Positions 5,638-6,058 of a stretch of 6,058 bases of DNA are shown piece by piece. Each line of letters begins with the position of its first letter. Positions within the stretch are counted from its first letter, which is position 1. Source of the DNA: Bacillota bacterium (GTDB lineage: Bacteria > Bacillota > Clostridia > Acetivibrionales > DTU013); contig JAEYRF010000213.1 of the NCBI GenBank assembly GCA_023409615.1, positions 1-6,058 of the forward strand, given 5' to 3'. The position numbers were made by a program, and so were the translations under genes. Below the pieces are notes generated by a model. It saw only the letters and a list, made by a program, of their open reading frames with translations. It did no database searches and was not told the DNA's origin.

Positions 5638-5702
5638 AATCTTTAAATCCCGCAGCTTCTGAAAAGGATGGTGATCCGGTGCTTAAAGAAGGGAGTTAGC
5701 TC

Positions 5703-5867
5703 CTACTTAAAAAACGGCAGAATGTATTTCACCAGGAACCATAAGAAACCAAAAAATATGATAACATATGCCGTATACTTGATAAAAGCTATCGCAACGG
5801 CCGTATAATCAGCTTTCTTTTCAACATGGGTATTTTTATATTCGCCGCTTTTGTCAGTTTCCTGCAT
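5703..5867 (-). CDS. Small single-pass membrane protein (54 aa), unknown function
   Basis: The start is placed at the ATG whose complement is 5865-5867 because AGGAGG (plus strand CCTCCT 5874-5879) lies six bases upstream; an in-frame ATG 18 bases earlier would overlap that RBS. The product begins with a polar, charged segment (MQETDKSGEYKNTHVEKKAD) followed by a hydrophobic helix of about residues 32-51 (TAYVIIFFGFLWFLVKYILP) and ends PFFK. An arrangement with the N-terminus inside is likely given the lysines on both flanks. The pattern resembles short uncharacterised membrane proteins of Bacillota, but no named family is claimed. It is convergent with the lipoprotein, and its upstream side is only about 70 bases from the repeat array that starts a mobile-element end. 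Confidence 0.75.
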   Translation of the reverse strand: MQETDKSGEYKNTHVEKKADYTAVAIAFIKYTAYVIIFFGFLWFLVKYILPFFK

Positions 5868-5933
5868 AATAATCCTCCTGTGCAACTTTAGAAATAGTAT
5901 TGCCTGTAGAGCTTTTTTGATGCAAAAAAAGGG

Positions 5934-6058
5934 TTAATTGAAAAAGTAAATGCACCCGAGAAGACGTAAATGCAACGTGGAAAAAGTAAACGCAATAAGG
6001 ATAAGGTAAATGCAACCTCAATGCGACTGAGTTTACAGGGATATTGTACATTTTCTTG
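5934..6058 (+). mobile_element. Probable left end of a second, related insertion element (continues beyond the window)
   Basis: TTAATTG-x-AAA-x-x-x-AAATGCA at 5934-5954 matches the left terminus of the IS element at 2509-2529 in the same orientation at 17 of 21 positions, and resembles the inverted right terminus at 4423. As at the first element, 20-base-period repeats lie on the inward side. The interior is therefore expected to the right, past the end of the window. No coding part is visible, so the family is unknown, and a solo remnant is possible. Confidence 0.45.
5941..6020 (+). repeat. Four direct repeats of exactly 20 bp (GTAAATGCA core)
   Basis: The core GTAAATGCA lies at 5946, 5966 and 6006, with GTAAACGCA at 5986, so all four copies are exactly 20 bases apart; the general unit is AAAAAGTAAATGCAACNNGG. 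Units are adjacent with no unique spacers. Beyond the last copy come GTTTACAGGG and a palindromic TGTACA (6045-6050). The period equals that of the 4285-4425 array and the core resembles the reverse complement of its units, so both probably bind related proteins. Confidence 0.85.

Noticed and set aside
5941..6020. Replication iterons
   Set aside because: Exact 20-bp spacing fits iterons, but no Rep gene or DnaA box is seen, and the terminus matches an element end in the same window.
5854..6051. 65-codon minus-strand open frame across the second array
   Set aside because: It overlaps the well-supported small membrane gene and its RBS, and consists largely of repeat sequence.

Overview
This 6,058-base window looks like the chromosome of a low-to-moderate-GC Bacillota, most likely a clostridial (Lachnospiraceae- or Clostridium-like) organism. 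The reasons are the AGGAGG-type ribosome binding sites, the clostridial style of GlmS, a clostridial-type group II intron and a long cysteine-rich IS30-family transposase. The species cannot be fixed from the sequence alone.

Layout from left to right. Positions 1-145 are the 3' end of a group II intron: the last 22 codons of its reverse transcriptase/maturase, then catalytic domain V, domain VI and the 3' splice site. After a 143-base leader comes an intact glmS (289-2127, 612 aa), which makes glucosamine-6-phosphate for peptidoglycan precursors. The leader has short blocks resembling the glmS ribozyme, but the defining 5' elements and the P3/P4 part are not recognisable. Behind glmS lie a G-rich tail, a perfect 17-bp hairpin and about 270 bases of AT-rich DNA without a convincing gene.

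Positions about 2511-4423 hold an IS30-family insertion. The transposase (2837-4135, DDE residues present) has a structured leader, a plausible promoter and a good RBS. On its right side is an unusual array of seven degenerate units with a near-constant 20-base period. One unit recurs in inverted orientation at the left boundary. A second 20-base-period array begins at 5934-6014 with a closely similar terminal sequence. It is read here as the left end of a related element that continues beyond the window.

Between the two elements, positions 4424-5933 are a small accessory island. It starts with a -10 box, RBS and the first 13 codons of a histidine-phosphatase gene (LYITRHGETV), which break off straight into a lipoprotein gene (4510-5562). 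That lipoprotein has a low-complexity linker, a HEAT-like segment and TolB/WD40-like propeller motifs. A 54-aa single-pass membrane protein (5703-5867) runs convergently on the minus strand. The interval therefore looks like a rearrangement hotspot: an intron beside an essential gene, one or two insertion elements with repeat-array ends, and a decapitated housekeeping-type gene whose expression signals may now drive a lipoprotein.
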